This document shows, piece after piece, positions 7,657 through 11,027 of a stretch of DNA of 11,027 nt. Every line of letters begins with the position of its first letter. Positions within the stretch are counted from its first letter, which is position 1. The position numbers and the translations under genes are program-made. The stretch is from Podila epigama (lineage: Eukaryota; Mortierellomycota; Mortierellomycetes; Mortierellales; Mortierellaceae), in contig JAAAVE010000296.1 of assembly GCA_015679605.1 (NCBI GenBank), forward strand, positions 12,193 to 23,219, given 5' to 3'. The notes under the pieces were generated by a model that worked only from the letters and a program-made list of their open reading frames with translations, had not been told where the DNA came from and made no database searches.

Positions 7657-7662
7657 TATTAT

Positions 7663-10600
7663 TCAGGACGGCGGCGGGCCTATCCTTGCCATGCCCTGTC
7701 CTTTGGGCATCTTTTTCTTGCTGTCATCTTCAATGTCCTTGGCCTTGTAGTAATGAGGTGCAACTAAGAATGGGAAACAAAAGGAGGACAAATGTAAAGT
7801 CAACGATAGTCCACAAGTAGGCAACACACGAAAAGAATAGCACCGTGCTAGAGACACAATTGTTAGTTACCTTCCATGAGCCATGCACTGTCAATCTCCA
7901 TGACAACTCTCATAAACTCCTTGGTGGTCAACACCAACTCGAAATAGATCACCCAGCGTGGATTCACCTGGTACAGTGAACTGCTAGGGTGAATCAACAC
8001 TGTTTGATTGCTCTTGACGGTCTTGTACGAGTCGCCAGACTTTGTCAATTTTGCAGCATTGTAAAAGAACCCGGACGTGATGGCTTTCCGCATCGGTGTT
8101 GTGTCTGCGGGATTGGGGTTCGACACCATTGCGACTTCAGTCCTCTCCATCAGCCCAACCATCTGGTCGCGGATATCCCTTGCTCTTGACATGGACTTGT
8201 GCTGCAAAAAGTTTTCATAGCACCATGGAATAGAGTAATTCGACTCGACCCATTGATCCCAAATGTTGAGCAATGTCAAGTGATCACCTCCTGGTTTTGT
8301 CAGATTCTGTCGTGCCTTGTCTGCATGCAGCTTCTTGTCCTTGGGTCGATAAAAGACCGCGTTCTGGACCGACAGCATCGCCACAATGGACGCAATCTCC
8401 TCAGTACAGTGGTATTTTTCAGCCATGATCAGTGTCTTGGCCAACATGGGGTCACCTGGGAACTCGGCCATGCGACGCCCGAGTTTTGTCAGCTGACCCT
8501 TGTCGTTGAGGGCTCCGAGTGCATACAATTGCTCCAGTGCCCTCATCAGTGTTTCTGCTGGTGGAGGATCCATAAACTCAAAACCGATAATGTCATTGAT
8601 ACCGAGCGACTTTAATGTCAGGACGACAGATGTCAAGTTGATCCGCTGAATCTCGGGTACCGTATTCTCATCCAGTTCGTTGTAATATGCCCATTGGGTA
8701 TAGAGTCGGAAGCACTTTCCAGGACCCACTCTTCCAGCTCGTCCCTTTCTCTGGTTTGCAGATGCACGTGAACAAGGTGTGACAACCAACGACTCCATGC
8801 CTGTCTTGGGGTTGTAGCTCAGCATCTTGGAGAAGCCTGGGTCGATCACATATTTGACGCCGTCGATGGTGATGGATGTTTCGGCAATGTTGGTGGCCAG
8901 CACTACTTTTCGAGCACCTTCTGGTGTCGGCTCGAAAATCTTGCCTTGCATTTCTGTCGGCAACGATGAATAGATTGGACAGACGATGAGCTCCTGAATG
9001 CTCTTCCCTAGTTTTCGCCTTGTCGCCTCCAAGTTTTCTGCAGCATTGTCAATCTCTTCTTGGCCGGTCAAAAAGACAAGAATATCGCCTGGTCCCTGAG
9101 AGATGTGAATCTGCATAACGGTGGTGATGGCTGCTGCGAGATAATTAGCTTCCGGCGAGGTTGTGTAGTGGACATCGACAGGGAAGGGTCGTCCTGGAAT
9201 GTTGAAGATGGGTGCATCATCAAAGTACTCTGCAAACTTTTTGGCGTCCATGGTCGCACTAGAGATTAAAACCTTGAGATCGCTCCGGAGTCGAGCAATA
9301 TCCTTGACTAGACCAAACAGAATATCTGTATGCAGTGTTCTCTCGTGGGCCTCGTCAATGATGAGACAGCTATAGCCAGCAAGATCAGGCTCACTCATAA
9401 ACTCACGGAGGAGCATACCATCCGTCATATATTTCATAACGGTCTTTTCGCTGGTGCAGTCTTCGAATCGGATCGAATATCCAACCTCGTATCCCAGTTT
9501 GACGCCCATCTCATCTGCCACACGTGCTGCAACACTCATTGCTGCTACACGTCGAGGTTGAGTGCAGCCAATCTTCATACCGCCCTTGGTGTATCCTGCT
9601 TCGTAGAGATATTGGGGCAACTGTGTTGTCTTGCCGGATCCGGTCTCTCCCACGATGATCAGCACTTGGTATTCTTCCACAGCGTCCAGCAGCTGTTGTC
9701 GGTACTCATAGATGGGCAGTGACTCACGGACCTGCTTGATCGACATATCCTTGCGCTCCAGCTCTGTGATCTTTTCGTGAAGTTCCTCGGCAGCGCGCTC
9801 CTTGATCTCTTGCTGTTTCTCAAGGATGAACTCGATGTTTTGTTCATCAAACACATAGTCAAAATCCATTTCTTCTCCTTCCTTGATGTCGGATTTCCGG
9901 GTCGTGTGCTGCCGTGTTGCCCTCGCCTGTTGCTCCTCCCATTGGTCCTGTTCTGACACAAATTTTTCACCCGGATCATCCTCATATCGCCTGTAGAGGG
10001 CGTCGTGTTTCTTCTTATTGTTTATCTTGCCCTTTTCTGTAATGTAGTCTTCTGGCATATGGTATCCATCATAATCCTCGTTGATGTTCATGCGCTCCTC
10101 GGCCAGCCGCAGCAGCTCCTTTTTGTATTCCAGATCCTCACGTTCCTTCCTTGTGAGTTCATTGGCATCGAACAACATTTCCTCGTCTCGGATCTGGAGT
10201 CTTAATTTTTCGATCTGGATCTCTTCACGTTTGCCGAGATAATCCTGGCGAGCACGTTCACGAAGGGATGCGACGGCCGCCCGCCTTGCTTCTGGATCAT
10301 CTGCTAGGTTCCTACGCGAGTTGTTTTTGGATGATCTATCCTCGATCAACTTTTTCGTTTTACTATCGTCTTTGTTTCTGAGGCGATTTGCAAATTCGTC
10401 TCGCTCCCTGATATCCTTTTCGCGCTCAATTTCGCGTTGTTCTTCCTCGAGTTCCTCTATTGTATGTAGAAAGATAGCGCGTGAGATATTTTGCCACAAT
10501 TTTAATGCTATTTCTGATCCATTGCATTCCTTTTTCTAGTTTTTTTTTTTGTAGTCTTGTCTCACATTCTTCCATCTTGCGTCGCTTGTACTCTTTTTCT

Positions 10601-11012
10601 TCCTCGTCAGACTCCCAATCATCCTTTCCATCCTTTTTCTTTCGAATGTTTTTCTCACGTTTCGCGCTGTCAATGTTCTTTTGACTATCCTTGTCCTTCT
10701 CCTTGTCCTTGTCCTTGTCCTTTGATGAGCTAGACTTTTTCTTGTGCTTTTTCTTGACAACGCTCGTGTCGTCGTCATCGATGAGCAATCCAAGTGAATC
10801 GTTGATCTCGAGCAACTTGGCAGCGCTCGCCTCCTCCTGACGTCTCTTTTTGGCGGCTTCTGCAGCCGTAGCTGATGATCCAGTCTTTTTTGGTTGTGAT
10901 CTAGGTGTCCTGTTAAAGAGCTCTCTTGCAAAAGATTGTGTCCCGGGATTTGAAGCAATGTCCAAGGCTTCCAGTGAACGGATCAGATCATTAGGTGACT
11001 TTGCGCTTTGTG
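7663..11012 (-). CDS. DHX16/PRP2: Pre-mRNA-splicing ATP-dependent DEAH-box helicase Prp2/DHX16, 5' end outside window
   Basis: Spliceosomal RNA helicase that remodels the activated spliceosome before the first transesterification. Proposed exons, minus strand: 11012-10581, 10456-7871, 7763-7663; about 1037 residues are visible. Numbering from the first full codon (11010-11008): P-loop GETGSGKTT at about 413-421 (9650-9624), [12 protein letters not shown] at 511-514 (9356-9345), SAT at 543-545, [20 protein letters not shown], and QRKGRAGR at 712-719, followed by the DEAH-family winged-helix, ratchet and OB-fold regions. The C-terminus ([20 protein letters not shown]) closely matches human DHX16 and requires the intron 7870-7764. 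The N-terminal part is charged, with a Lys/Asp repeat and a WESDEEE stretch as in DHX16. The frame is open upstream of 10965, where the codon is TTG and not a start; it extends through [17 protein letters not shown]-type sequence to a GGATAG acceptor at 11013, so at least one 5' exon is missing. The intron near 10457-10580 is unusual: the evident GTGAGA donor (10565) would create a TAG across the junction, so a GC donor at 10580 is proposed. Confidence 0.94.
10457..10580 (-). other. Probable GC-AG intron of the Prp2/DHX16 gene
   Basis: The two coding blocks are in different frames and must be joined here. The acceptor ATACAATAG (ending at 10457) follows a pyrimidine-rich stretch. The upstream frame passes donor-like GTGAGA at 10565-10560, but joining there yields T|AG, a stop. 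The GCAAGA at 10580-10575, preceded by CGAC, gives C|AG (Gln) and keeps the charged helix-like sequence going (KEYKRQELEEEQ). GCAAGA matches the usual GC-donor form GCAAGT in five of six bases. A 41-nt or 43-nt intron with a GTGGCA donor at 10500 is a poorer alternative. Confidence 0.5.
10691..10720 (-). repeat. Hexanucleotide repeat coding for a Lys-Asp/Lys-Glu run
   Basis: Five 6-bp units (TTGTCC x 4 and one TTCTCC on the plus strand) encode alternating Lys-Asp and one Lys-Glu in the disordered N-terminal region of the Prp2/DHX16 protein. The repeat is in frame, so unit gain or loss would change length by two residues without a frameshift. Confidence 0.85.
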
Positions 11013-11027
11013 CTATCCACCAAAAAA

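Noticed and set aside
9330-9722. Plus-strand open frame inside the helicase gene
   Set aside because: It is a shadow of the DEAH-box coding sequence, which carries every expected motif on the opposite strand.
10426-10965. Taking 10965 as the start of a separate minus-strand protein
   Set aside because: The codon at 10965 is TTG, the frame is open further upstream to an acceptor at 11013, and the sequence is the charged N-terminal part of the Prp2/DHX16 protein read into its intron.
1-11027. Mobile element, CRISPR array, tRNA/rRNA or biosynthetic/defence cluster
   Set aside because: I saw no transposase or reverse transcriptase motifs, long terminal or inverted repeats, spaced direct repeats or tRNA-like cloverleaf; the genes are unrelated housekeeping genes.

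Overview
The window looks like nuclear DNA of an early-diverging fungus. Mucoromycota, probably Mucorales, is my best inference. The genes are compact, with many short GT-AG introns (about 78-210 nt), donors such as GTAAGT and GTATGT, CTAAC-like branch sites, and CA/CT-rich leaders. All the recognisable proteins are eukaryotic housekeeping proteins. I see no mobile element, CRISPR array, tRNA/rRNA gene or bacterial-type operon.

Layout from left to right. (1) 74-1659, minus strand: an RBM39/Rsd1-type (CC1-like) splicing factor in seven exons, running off the left edge in an intron before its expected third RRM. (2) 1660-1881: a short divergent promoter with a perfect 16-bp x 3 tandem repeat. 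(3) 1882-4028, plus strand: mitochondrial phosphatidylglycerophosphate synthase (PGS1), complete in seven exons, 510 aa. (4) 4234-5184, plus strand: cap-binding factor eIF4E, complete in three exons, 205 aa. (5) 5402-5647, minus strand: a tentative small hydrophilic His/Ser/Gly-rich protein whose 3' end I cannot fix. (6) 5648-6509: an 862-bp divergent intergenic region, low-complexity, with an E-box and a CCCCT element. (7) 6510-7508, plus strand: an intronless F-box protein with Cys/His pairs, a faint XPA-like pattern and a possible N-myristoylation signal. (8) 7663-11012, minus strand: spliceosomal DEAH-box helicase Prp2/DHX16, running off the right edge, with an internal intron that has no plausible GT-AG solution.

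The genes are not a pathway cluster. Two act in pre-mRNA splicing (RBM39-like and Prp2/DHX16), one in translation initiation (eIF4E), one in cardiolipin precursor synthesis (PGS1), and one probably in ubiquitin ligase substrate recognition (F-box). Their adjacency looks like ordinary fungal gene packing: two head-to-head pairs and two tail-to-tail pairs.

I found no undescribed multi-gene system. The points most worth a second look are the probable GC-AG intron of the helicase gene, the small unrecognised protein at 5402-5647, the architecture of the F-box protein, and the RBM39 site where human drug-contact residues are replaced.
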